From Bugula neritina (lineage: Eukaryota > Bryozoa > Gymnolaemata > Cheilostomatida > Bugulidae), in NCBI GenBank assembly GCA_964035545.1, contig OZ037770.1, forward strand, positions 11,272,463 to 11,336,462: a stretch of DNA of 64,000 nt, in the 5' to 3' direction. The translations under genes and the position numbers were made by a program. A model generated the notes under the pieces. The model did no database searches. It was not told the DNA's origin and saw only the letters and a program-made list of their open reading frames with translations. Positions 1-11,800 of the stretch are shown in pieces; the stretch's first letter is position 1, and each line of letters begins with the position of its first letter.

Positions 1-1025
1 GCGCCTTAGCTTGTGCTAAGTTAGAAATAAACAAAAATAACTACGTCATCAACTCCAAGTATCAATATTAAGTTACAATCTTTATAAAAATAGATATAGT
101 ATAACTATATGTATAAGATTAAGTATATAATGATAATCATAATCATAATATAATAATATTAATAATAATATTAATATTATTATTAATAATGATGAAAAAA
201 ATAAAAATAAATTGTAATAATAATAGTAATACTAATACTAATTGAGTAATAGTACTATTAGTATTAGTATTAGCATTACTTTTATTAATAGTAATAGTAC
301 TAGTAGTACTACTATTACTATTAGTATTATTATTATTTTTTATTATATTATTAGTATTAATTATAAAATTAAATTGTTATCTATTATATTAAATTTAATT
401 ATTTAGTTTAGTAGAACTAGATAACCAACTCATAATCATAACTAATATTGATAATCGACTTAGTAGTAGCAGTAGTACTACTACTAGTAATAGTTAAATT
501 GTATTACTATTAGTATTTATATTAAAACTATGAGTATCTTAATCATTAACGATTATCAATATCAGTTAGTTGTACTACTTAGTAGTAGTAGTAGTAGTAG
601 TAGTAATAATAGCAATAGTAGTAGTTTGTGTCAGTATTATCTTCAAGTTTTTCAGCCTAAAACTACTGCTAATAGACTTTTATTGGCAATCTTTCTCTTT
701 GAAGCGCTTAGTCTATGCATTCATTTGGTGTTCTAGATGTAAGCTATTTTGAAACATAGTTCTGATTTTGTCGTATATGTTTTGTTTCAATAGTGAGACC
801 TCATTATTTTATTGAGATTATATTTTAATACCGAGATTTAGTTTTAATCAATTTGTTAAGGTTGGTCTGTTGCACTTCGTTTATATCATCCATTGTAACC
901 ATAGATAAAATATGTTTAATTGTTTCTCCAAATTCACCGATACATCTATGTAAAAAAATCAACCATATTAGTTTTACTAGACTGTGTTATTGACTGCGTA
1001 TACAAAATATCTCCAGATGTGAGGG
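1..1025. other. Upstream region of ZFC3H1; trinucleotide repeats
   Basis: Positions 100-360 are A+T-rich TAA/TTA and TAG/TACT trinucleotide repeats, and 460-625 adds AGT/ACT runs including (AGT)n at 580-605. The serine- and valine-rich open frames here come from those repeats. From 760 to 1025 is presumed promoter and 5' UTR; I recognise no motif. Confidence 0.7.
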
Positions 1026-4000
1026 ATGCCAATGGAAGGTTTTACTCCCTCCCCTACAGATGCGGATGATCCCGGGCTTATAACTATTGACGAGATAGAT
1101 TGTACTGCAGACAATGAAGAAGCTCCTAGATTGATAGTTGTTGGTATGTGCTATGATTTCTATTCTTTCTAAATTAAATTGCTGCTAATGGCTATTATTT
1201 GCTTGCTTGTAGATAACACCCTTGGTTTTTGTACCTTTATAACTGACCCTTTTTTATAAAATTTTTTTCTACTGTTTAGAGTTACATATATTTTAAAAGC
1301 AAGAACCAGGGAAATAAATTTAGTCCAGCAATAAGAGATACCAGGCAGAAAATATTTGTTATATATTTGAAATAAAGTTCTTTATGAAAAATTGTTTTAA
1401 GTAGCTGCCTAGTCTATCAGTATGTTCTTTAAATAATTAAGATATAATGAGTAGTTTGAATAAACTGACTTTAGGCCTGAAATCTAATAAAAATAGAAAT
1501 ATTTGATTATAGGGCATTGTATCAAAATTGTGATAAAAACTCAGCAGCATGAAATACTAATTCCCGTTAACATTGTAATTTATGACTGGTTTTTAGACGA
1601 AATAAAGGTGACTAATAGTTACAATGGCCGTGTTCTCAACAATGAAAGCAAGACTGGTAAGCCGACTACGGAAAAGTGTTCTGAAAGTCAAAATGAACTA
1701 CTTGGCAAAGCCAATACTACTACAAATCAGTCTATGACTAGCTCAAATACTCAAAGCCTCATGGAATCTCAGCCGTCTTTAATCACAAAAACTCATAATA
1801 TAGCTGACAAGGAATCCACACAAGTACAAAGTAGCCTGCCGATACCGGTGACTGCCCCGTCAGCTCCACGGGCTACCGTCTCACTCACACTTCCTGCTGT
1901 GTCATCATCAATAACAATGTCAAGGTCAACGGCATCACCTGCCCCAACAATACAGATTGCCAACTTACCACCAGTAACAATTGCATCAACACCGACGGTG
2001 GTTGCATCCTTATCACTACCTGCCACATCATCCTCAACCGGCTCTACCTTGCAAGTAGGGTCTATGAGCAGCTCAGCTACTAATCTTGTGGTTAGCAAAG
2101 AATCTACTAAACTAGAGCCAAATTTACAGGAAACGGAATCCGTCAAGCAAGTGGGCGGGTCGACTCAACTGGCAGATGAGTCAAGCCAACAGGCAAAGGT
2201 ATCAGAGTCTAAGAAAATAAGTGGCGACATGGCAAGTAAAGTCGACACTGTGAAGCCATTAAACTTGATAGAAAGTTCACAGGCTGTAAAACCTGTAGGC
2301 AATGAAAACAAACACCCAGCTGATGTTAGCCATGAGAAGGAAGACGGTGAAATAACCTCTGATGATGAACCTGTAGTAGTGGCGAGTAAAAAGCCCGGAT
2401 ATCGTGCAAGATCTGCTCGCGTCAGATCCTCGAATAGTGAACGGCGAGATGGACATGCCTCTCGTCGTCATTCGCCCAGAAGTCATGTAGCTTCTAGGAA
2501 GGAGCCAGCGACTAGTAAAGATTACCGGTTTTATAGTTCGAGAAAACGCTCTTCTAGTCCGAGAAAGCGTTCTCCGGATAAGAAGGTTACGACAAAGAAG
2601 ATACAACAGAAATCTATTGTTGGTGAGTAGTGCAACCTGTAAATAAAATAGATGAGTACCACTGCGTTGTACCTGTACATTGTACAAGAATAAAGTTACG
2701 CAAGAGAGAAAGGTGTTGAATTGTCAACTCAGCGTATCTTCTTGATTATTCACTGTTGTGAATTCTACTGTAACAATTAAATATATGGTAGTATATTTTT
2801 TCATGGGGAGATTAAAGAATAGGGATGAGAGTAGAGAGTGTAAAATTAACCATCATTTGCGTTAAGTTGGCATTAAGTCAGTAAATGATGTTCCTAGGAG
2901 TTGTCTTCCTAACATAATAATTCGTTTGTCAAAGTGTGATTGAACGTATAGCTGATGTGGTTGTGTTATATTCATTCTAGAAATACCTGAGGAAGTCAAT
3001 GAGAGCTACACTGAGTTATTAAAGGAACACAGAGTATTTCAACGGATTGACGTGGTGGAGGTAACTCTTAATCATCTTCCTTGGCAATGCTCTGTCACCT
3101 TTTCAGTTCAGTCTATTCTGTTTTAGTACTGTATAGTCTAGTGTCTTCTGTTTGATTGAAACTTAGCTTGAAGCACAGTGCTCTTTCCGTATCTCGCAGT
3201 TTACATTTCTCACGAAATTCCATAGGTCATGGAGAGGGCTTGGGCCACGTTTTGTGGCTTTTGTGTCTGTGTATTATAGAGACAAAATGGCCAATGGGTT
3301 GAATCTGGTATTCTACTATGCCAGGAGTTGAGGTTTAGGACCTACAGCTTAGTGAAATATGTATATAAATGCTTTGCTTGTTGGCTAAATATTGATGGAG
3401 GGCAGGCTATGGCAACATTAGTATCATAAACTGGTGTATAATGCATACATTCTAGAGTCTAGACTGAGTCACCATAAACTGATATATACTTTATACATTC
3501 TAGACTGAGAAAATGCTGACTGTAAGTAAATACCAAAAAGAGAAGAAAAAATTGTCGGATAATTCTACCGCCAGTGCTGCTGCTGTTAGCGTTGCTGCTG
3601 CCAGCACACCAACTACGCTGACTGCTGCCTCAACTTCTAGAGACAAGTCTTGTTCAGAGCCTGGCGTAAGTAATATTGTAGTGTGTCTGTTGTTGCTGCC
3701 TTCATGGTTGCCTTCATGATTGCCTTCATGATTGCCTTCATGGTTGCCATGTTTAACTTGAGTAGCATACATGTCACACCCACTCTTGAATTCAATTTGG
3801 TGTGTTTATAGTAATTTGAAATATAAATACTATTTTGTTAATTCAGCACTGATATTATAAAAGCTGAGCTTTTCAGTCCAACACCTTGGCTGTTCTACCA
3901 GCAATTTTGAAATCTTTCAAAGTGCCAGGGTATACTGCTTTGAAGCAAATACATTTATTCAGTTTAAATTATCTGACGGTAGGTGTTAGTTCAGTATTTG

Positions 4001-7000
4001 TGAGTTATATAAACTGGGTGGTGTTTTTATTCACCAGGCTGATGTGCCACTGGAGCTGTTAAGGCTGGCTGCCCTCCGGTCTGTTACAGTAGGTACTAAG
4101 GCTAAGCCTTCTCTTGGGTCTTCTTCGTCCTCATCTAAGAAAGTAACTCGTCAAGCACGGAAGGTCTCTCCAAGAGAAACTTCCAGAAGCTCTAATGGCA
4201 GTCCTTCCAGCTCTGTCGCAACTTCTACCCCTACTCTATCCCCAACTGACTCTAGTAAAATGGCTAACATAAAGTCATTTGACTCCTCTCTGCCTGATGA
4301 AGATATCGTTGCCGCGGTAACCACCCTGCCTCTGGCGGGAGCGTCTAAGGATCCTGCAGTGGAGAATCCTTCAGCTAAGCTCAGACGTAAATGTAAGTGG
4401 GAGAAGTTAGCTCGTGAAATACAGCAAAACTCGGGTAGAGACGCACCAAGCGGTGCTTTGACGTTAAGTTGTGAGAAGATGGGAAACTCTGTTGGTAAAA
4501 AGGGCGTAACTCCAGACGAAATTGACAGTAATGAGCCAGCCAATCAGAGAGCTGTAGTTGATCATGAAAAAGCTGTGGTTTATAATGAAAACACTTTAGT
4601 GAATGAAAAAGCTGAAACTTGTAATGAAAAAGCAGAAGTTGTTAATACATTCAAAGCTGAAAGTATTAAGTTGAAAGGCAGCCAACCAGAAAGTCTGTCT
4701 AAGAAAGCAGCTGACATTACGGAATCAGTCAGCATGGACAATACATCAGTGGCTGAAGGAACACTCAAAGCATTTGACTTGGTGTCAGGTGCAGTAGCCA
4801 ATCAGACTGCCCCAGTAGCCAATCAAACTGCACCAGTAGCCAATCAGACTGCACCAGTAGCCAATCAGACTGCATCAGTAGCCAATCAGACTGCACCAGT
4901 AGCCAATCGGACCGCATCAGTAGCCAATCGGACCGCATCAGTAGCCAATCAGACTGCTGTTGAATTTTCTAACAAAGTGAAACCAGAGCTTACGAAACAG
5001 ATGAGTGGTTCAAATGATGACATCATTATTCTCCAGACTGGAAACAAGCCCAAGAAAGTCGCCAGAAATAAAAGTGAGCGATTATTTGATAGTTGAATTG
5101 TGCCTTTGAATTTTACAAGACTTTTAGAGCATTGTTAATCGTGATTTTTATTCTGTAGGTAGACAATCCCAGTCTGATGCTCTACTCTTGGGCTCTACAG
5201 ATACTACGAGTCTTCTCTTAAAGGTAATATGCCTAAAATTTCAAATTTTTTGGCAATCATTTCTTTTTTAGAATATTCGGCTGAGTTTATATGGCTCTAG
5301 AGTAATAGCTGTGGTCACCACAAGAGTATAGTTCGCTTCAGTCATTAGCTGTAGTCTTCAGTTGAAGTAAATGAATGTAATATACTCATAGTATCATGTT
5401 TAAGATGTTTTACTAGGGTGCAGTAGCTGGAACCTCAATGAAAGTGAGCAATGTAATTACTCCACTGCTTGCACTTCCTCCTGCACCAGATCCTCACCAC
5501 CCAGAGGTTGTGGTCCTCGACTCTGACACCAGTATGGAGAGCACTGTTCAGCCACCTCTACCTCCACCACCCCCTGGTTAGTTCATCTCGCTTCTCTCTC
5601 TCTCTCTCTCTCCCTCCCCCCTCCCCCCTCCCCCCTCCCCCTCTCCCCCTCTCTCCCTCTCTCCCTCTCTCCCTCTCTCCCTCTCTCTCTCTCTCCCTCT
5701 CTCTCTCTCTCTCTCCCTCTCCCTCTCCCTCTCCCTCTCCCTCTCCCTCTCCCTCTCCCTCTCCCTCTCCCTCTCCCTCTCTCTCTCTTTCTCTCCCTCT
5801 CTCTGGTGTGTAGTCAAACACCTGAAGTAAGAAAATAATCTCCTTAAGTTTACAAAATGCAAACTGAAGTAATTTTATCTTTTAAAACTCACACAAGTTT
5901 TTAGTCACTATCCCTGTGAGAAACCCTGATGCTAAGGACTTATTCATATGTGGCACAGGAGCAATTTAAGAGAGCTTGAGACAGGCATAGTGTTTGTGCA
6001 CTTCAAAATATATTCTGTAGCAAAACCGAAGTAGTTATCCCTTTATACTAGATTAAAGATTTAGTCTGTCTTTCTAATGATGAAACATATGTCGGAACAC
6101 CTTTAAGTTTGCATCTTTCTGTTTGTTCAGAACCGCCGATAAAAATACACGCGGGTATGCACCAGGTCAGGAAGGAAAGGTATATAAAGACTTTAGAAAT
6201 GATTGAGAACTTGGGTAAACCAAACATTGAAGAAGGTTTGTTGTCTTCTTTAATTTGCTCATTCTATGCTGAAACATGTTTTGGGTTTGTTCATTGCAAT
6301 ATAATTTGCTTTCGACTATAAATGGCTGTTGGCAGTGAGTTTAAAATTATTGCTTTTTTAGACTGATACTTTAATTCTTGAATCTCAAAGATCTAAATAT
6401 TTTGTAAAAGAAAAAATGTCCTTATATTTTCCTCAGCGTTAAGTCCGTCAATAATTGGTAGCTCCTTACTTGTTTAGACTGAAAAAATTTTTTGCTATAT
6501 TTTTTTCAATGAAATGATTCTAGTGTAAAATTTTGTAATGCGACCAGCTGCATGTATCCCGCATAATTACTCTGAATTGGGTTTCATTGGCAATAACTGT
6601 ATCAAAGTATGTTCAATTTCAATGCTCTCCTTTTATATAACCTCTCCAATAAGTATCGGTGTTTCAATTTTCTAAAATAATCTGTTCCTGATTTGAAAGT
6701 TTTCACTAAAGAAGTAGGTTGTGCTTGTTGGCTGTTTGGGTGATTTTTACATAGCTACAACCCTACTGTGTATGTAATATTGTGTTGCAGTTATTCAAGG
6801 AATGCAAATGTCTGCCATTCCTATTAGTCGTATGACATTATTCCAACTAAAGAAAGAGATCTGGAGTGTTGGGGTGGCTATTGAGAATGCACAAAGGACA
6901 CTGAATACGTATAGAAATGTGAGTGTTGAATGTTGGTGAACCGATAATGTTTATTTGCTGTACTGTTTTTTAGCGTTAGTTTAGTTTTTAATGTTTCCGT

Positions 7001-8835
7001 TTCAACGGATAAAAGATGTAGCTTTATCTGATTTTTAAACTGTTTTCTTTCACCTGCAATAAACTTGAGTTTAGTGAAAGTTTGTGTTTTATGAAGGCTC
7101 AATGTGATGTAGGGTAAAGGGAAGACCAAGAAAAAGGATCGGATTATACTGCGTGGAGCCTACAAGGCAAAGTTGGAGCGGATACTGTATAATAGGACCT
7201 ATAAACCTCACTCACCCGTCCCCTCTACACAGGCTACAGATGTGTCTACTGGTATTAAGGAAAAATATCCCTCCGGAAGTATTTTTAAAGGCAATTCTCC
7301 TATTCCACCTGCTTCAACAACAATCAACCAAACAGCTAGTTTTTTGACAAAAAATGTGCCTAAAGCTATTTATACGAGAAATATGCACACTGCTAAACTG
7401 TTCACTGATTTCAATGTAAACGTTCCTAAAAGTTCATCTTCTCAAAATTCAGTTCCTGCCTTTGCTCAAAACACTACTCGACTAGTTGGCACGTCTGCTA
7501 CTGGAGTAGTTGGTACGTCTGCTGGTGTAGTTGGCACGTCTGCTACTGGACTAGTTTGCACGTCTGCTACTAGACTAGTTGGCACGTCTGCAACTGGAGT
7601 AGTTGGCACGTCTGCTACTGGACTAGTTGGCAATTCTGCTACTGGACTAGTTGGCAAGTCTGCTACTGGACTAGTTGGTACGTCTGCTGGTGTAGTTAGT
7701 ATATCCGGTATACAAACACCCACTGATACTCAACAAAAGTACGCTGGGTCTAAAACTGGAGTCAAACTGAAGAAGCAGCACTCAGCTGTGGTAAGCACTA
7801 ATACTCAAACTAATGTATCTATTTTGTACTAGCAAATGTAGCTCTTGCTACAACAGTTTTCATGCCGCTTATTAGTTATTTCTGTAATAGTTGTTATGAG
7901 GTTGTGAAAGAAACGGTAATGCATAAAATGAAGGGAAATTAAATTTATCATAACTAAAAAATTTCCTTTCAATAATATTCTGAACTAAGAATTAGCGAAA
8001 AGTGCCTCATCTTAACATTACTGATTGCAGAGTTGACATAAAAGTGGCACTTGCTTTGAATATATGCCTAGTTCAGGTTAATACTGTCGCACTCAGGCAC
8101 TCACTCAAGTTTATAGTCACCATCCCTGTAAGAAACTCATGATGGAAAGGTTCTTTTTGTTGAATTGGTCTAAAGGTTAATACTATCTGATGAAGTCATT
8201 TACTTGTAATGTTTGTCTCGAGTCTCATGTATGCTTCTTATTGTCATGTTTCAGACTCGCACCACTCTACCCTCTACTATTCCCGTCATACCCTCTACTT
8301 CTCACACCTCCAGAGCCTCTCCTCTTGATGACCTTGACCCTGAGACTTTGAGGAAACAGGCTCTGGACTCTCGCAACACCTACAGTTCGGGGGCGAAGGT
8401 CACACCCCCTAAAGCAAATACAGAAGACGAGTTAGACCCTGAGACTCTTAGAATGCAAGCGCTCATGTCTCTACCTAACAAAAAGGTTCGTTGAAGACAA
8501 AGTTTTATCTGATTGGCAAGATGTAAACCTTTCTAGTCATTGCTGAATACTCACCCTGGTGCATTCCGGTATCTGAATGTATTTGTAGATAATGCCTACC
8601 AAAGTTTCCTCTAAGATGACCTCTAAATCTAGCCGTGAAGTGAAACCCATTCCTCGATCTCTGAAGAAATCGGAAGCAGGTCTAGAAGTAAAAGTTTCAT
8701 CAACAGCTTCCAAGGTTGGTGCAGCTGAAGCACGAAGTATCTAGTTTTGTTTGTTTGAAAGAAAAGGTTTAATCAGATATTTGGACTGAAACCTCTGCAG
8801 CTGCATTTCACTAAGATGCTCACTGCTATACACAC

Positions 8836-8872
<37 letters not shown>

Positions 8873-11800
8873 TATACATATATATATTTATCTACGAGGT
8901 TTCTACTGCTTTGAGGCCCTAAATATCCCACAATCCACTTTCTCATTCTCTCACATCTACAAGTCATGAGTAGCGACAGTTATTGTGTGACTTCTCCAGG
9001 CGATGAGACCACGTCGTATTGACCCTGTCGTCATCAACTTGGGCGAGGAGAGCTCTGACGATGAAACTCCAGCTTTCACCTCCTCAACCTCCAAGCCTAC
9101 TGTGTCGGCAGCAATCAGCGAAGGTGTTGGCAGCATGCTGAAAGAACTTCGGCAGCTATCTACCTCAGCCAAGGTTGGTCACTGCTGAGTTTCATCTCTG
9201 ATAGCAGAGAAAATTGCTCTGCAATTTTTATGCTTTTAGAAAGGAATTTGTGAAATGAGATACCCATGAATAGTGCTTCTAAGTAGATAGGAATGTGTTC
9301 AGCAATGTTCTGGTTTGCTGGGATTGCAGGGGAAATAGGCTACCATGTTGTGGTAAAGCAGTAATATTATTGGTCCACCACACATCAGCTCCTTATTCAG
9401 GTTATATATCTCTCAGCTTTCCCTCGCTAATTTGATTAAAAATTAAGTTGGTGTTTTGTTGAGTTATTATAGAAACTAGCATGCTGTTAAGTTTGATTTA
9501 TAGAGACAATAAAGCCATTAGTTTCGGTGGTGATAGGAACTGGTTATGGATATCAATACAAATAGAAGTAACAGTGATCTCTTGGTTTGGAAATCTTAAC
9601 CTGCTACCTATATACTGAGTTTTCACTGCTAGTCTTAGTTGAGACAAGCATACTGTTGCATTCAATTGATGTGTCAGTCACTGTTTTCTATGCAATTGGA
9701 CACTCCCTATCAATTAGTTACTAAGACTATGCTGTATTACAACTCACCTGAAATATTAGTACGAGTTGGAAGCAATGCTAGGTTACTAGGTAATATCTAG
9801 ATTCACTTGCTCTTTCTCTCTCCATCTATACTACTCAGTAATCTGTGATGTTACAGCCAGCCACACCCCCTCTGATTTCCCCTACTAGTGATTCCATTAA
9901 TCTCCTATCTGAGGACAAGAAGCTGGAATATATGCAGATGAAAGAGGAGTATCGCAGGAAGGCTAAGCTGGTAGGTGTTCTGTATCCATCTTGGTCTTCA
10001 CATTAGATGTACTATATGTCAAAGTTGTCCTCTTTTTAAAATTATTTTGGAAGTCCACAAAGTAGTATGAAAGATTAATTAAACAATTTGTTTAATATTT
10101 TTGTTTTTTATTTATTCAATAGACTATCTTCTCACTTGTCAACTCTTGACATTTCCTGTGAAAGTCACTTCATTTCTTTATGTATTCTCAACCTGGTATC
10201 CAGAATATGTTCACCACGGAGTACTCTGCATACATTCTAATCTTTCTCTTGTAGATTCAACGGAAGAAGTTACCCGTATCAACCCACACTTCACAGCAGG
10301 AAACAGTTCCTCGGGCTACGGCAGTTTCACAGGCTAAGCCACTTTCACAAGTTAAGCCAGTTTCACAAGTTAAGGCAGTTTCACAAGTTAAGCCAGTTTC
10401 ACAAGCTAAGCCAGTTTCACAGGCTACAGTAGCCTCACCAGTTCGAAATATCAACTCTACCGTGGCAGGAAGTACACCTAGCATAGTAAGGACAGTCTCA
10501 GGTTCACCTAAATCTGGTACTGCAGCGTCACACGCTTCTCTCACCAACAGCCATGATACTCGAGAATCTCAACTTCCTGCCGAGGCAAAGAATTCCAATG
10601 TCTCGGAGGTCAAGGCTGGAAGGCGGGTGACTAGAGTTCGGTCTACGGGCCTCAAGTCCCCAAGACTAGCTGCTCAACCTCTTGGGAGGTCCACCGCCAT
10701 CAGACGAGGCATCAAAGAGGCTGCTAAGGAAATCGCTGCCAGAAGTAGAAAAGTCCATCAGCTGCGAGCCTCGATGGAACATGAGTTTCAGGTAAGCTTT
10801 GACTTGCGCTGTGCAGGTGGTCTGCTACTGGCTTATTATTCGTCTCTTCATCATGTAGTAATGATAACTTGGATACTGGCCGTGACGTGGTAGTAGAATT
10901 GAGGGACGGGAAATCAAGGACTCTCAGTTTTCTCGTTACAGATAAGTGTGTTGGTCTTTGATACGAATGTTAACTTTGTTTCAGCTGCTAAAAGAAGCTC
11001 GGGGAAGACTTTTAGCTTTAAAAGAGGAAGAGAAGGCTTTGAAATCAATCCAAAAAGATGACAGAGCAGCAAGAAATACTTCCGCTACTCTTTCCTCTCG
11101 TAGAAAGTCAGCGTCGTCAAGAAGGGAAATGGCGGTTGCCGCTCTTTCTACCAGCTCCCCATCTACTTCCTCTTCCAAGCCTCTGGTGACATCAACAGCC
11201 ACAGCTGGACCTTTGACATCACAGTCTGGTGTCAAAGTTGAAGCAGAAGGAAGGGTAGGGGAAGAGGCTCCCCCTAATCCAACAGAAGTAGCTGAGTCTA
11301 AGGTGCCACTGGCGCCTGCTGTAGCTGCTCCAGTTTCTTCAGCTTCAAATATTTCCCAGGCTAATGAATTGTTTAACCCTACAAATGGTGGAGAGATTAC
11401 TGTTGCAGGGCCCAGTTCTCAGCCCATACCAGGTTCAAATAATGCCGTTTCCATGGTTACTGCAGAAGTCGACGCTAAAGTTGCAGATATAAAGACGGAA
11501 GAAGGAAATTCTGAGAGTATTCAGAGACTGAAAGCGTTGGAAAGTGCTTTGAAGTTGAAGGTAAACTAGCACATCTTCTTGTAGAATTGTTAGTCTAAAC
11601 ATGTAAAAGGACGATACGTCACATTCATAACTAATAAACAAGTTATTTGATGTCTATCAATGATATTTTACTGTGTAACTTATAGCAAACTAACTTCTGT
11701 CACAGCTTAATAATTACTGGTAGTTTGGAGTTGTGTTCTCTGCTGAAAACGTGAAAGTATTTGTTTGCATAACTTTCAGCATGCATGTTTCACTGCAGTA

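Larger units (their letters stand above)
1026..7790 (+). other. ZFC3H1: ZFC3H1 exons 1-10: acidic start and disordered Ser/Thr/Pro/Ala-rich region
   Basis: Exons read: 1026-1143, 1597-2622 (an upstream acceptor at 1513 is also in phase), 2981-3060, 3504-3665, 4038-5073, 5159-5223, 5417-5576, 6131-6235, 6791-6918 and 7113-7790. Exon 2 has an acidic GEITSDDEP motif followed by an Arg/Ser-rich tail, as near the start of the human protein. Exon 3 (ESYTELLKEH) and the start of exon 5 (LELLRLAALRS) resemble conserved short helices of the family. Exon 7 has a VVVLDSDTSMES acidic patch before a proline run. The rest is disordered. In known ZFC3H1 proteins the N-terminal half carries the contacts with MTR4; which of these segments does so here is not shown. 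Confidence 0.8.

Noticed and set aside
530-752. Serine-run and valine-run small frames
   Set aside because: Arise from the AGT trinucleotide repeat upstream of ZFC3H1.
1793-2687. Minus-strand frames opposite ZFC3H1 exon 2
   Set aside because: Shadows of the coding strand; the plus-strand exon has phase-matched splice sites.
5469-5862. Ser/Pro/Leu-rich plus-strand and Arg/Glu-rich minus-strand frames
   Set aside because: Artefacts of the CT microsatellite. Only the first 108 bases belong to ZFC3H1 exon 7, and in a different frame.
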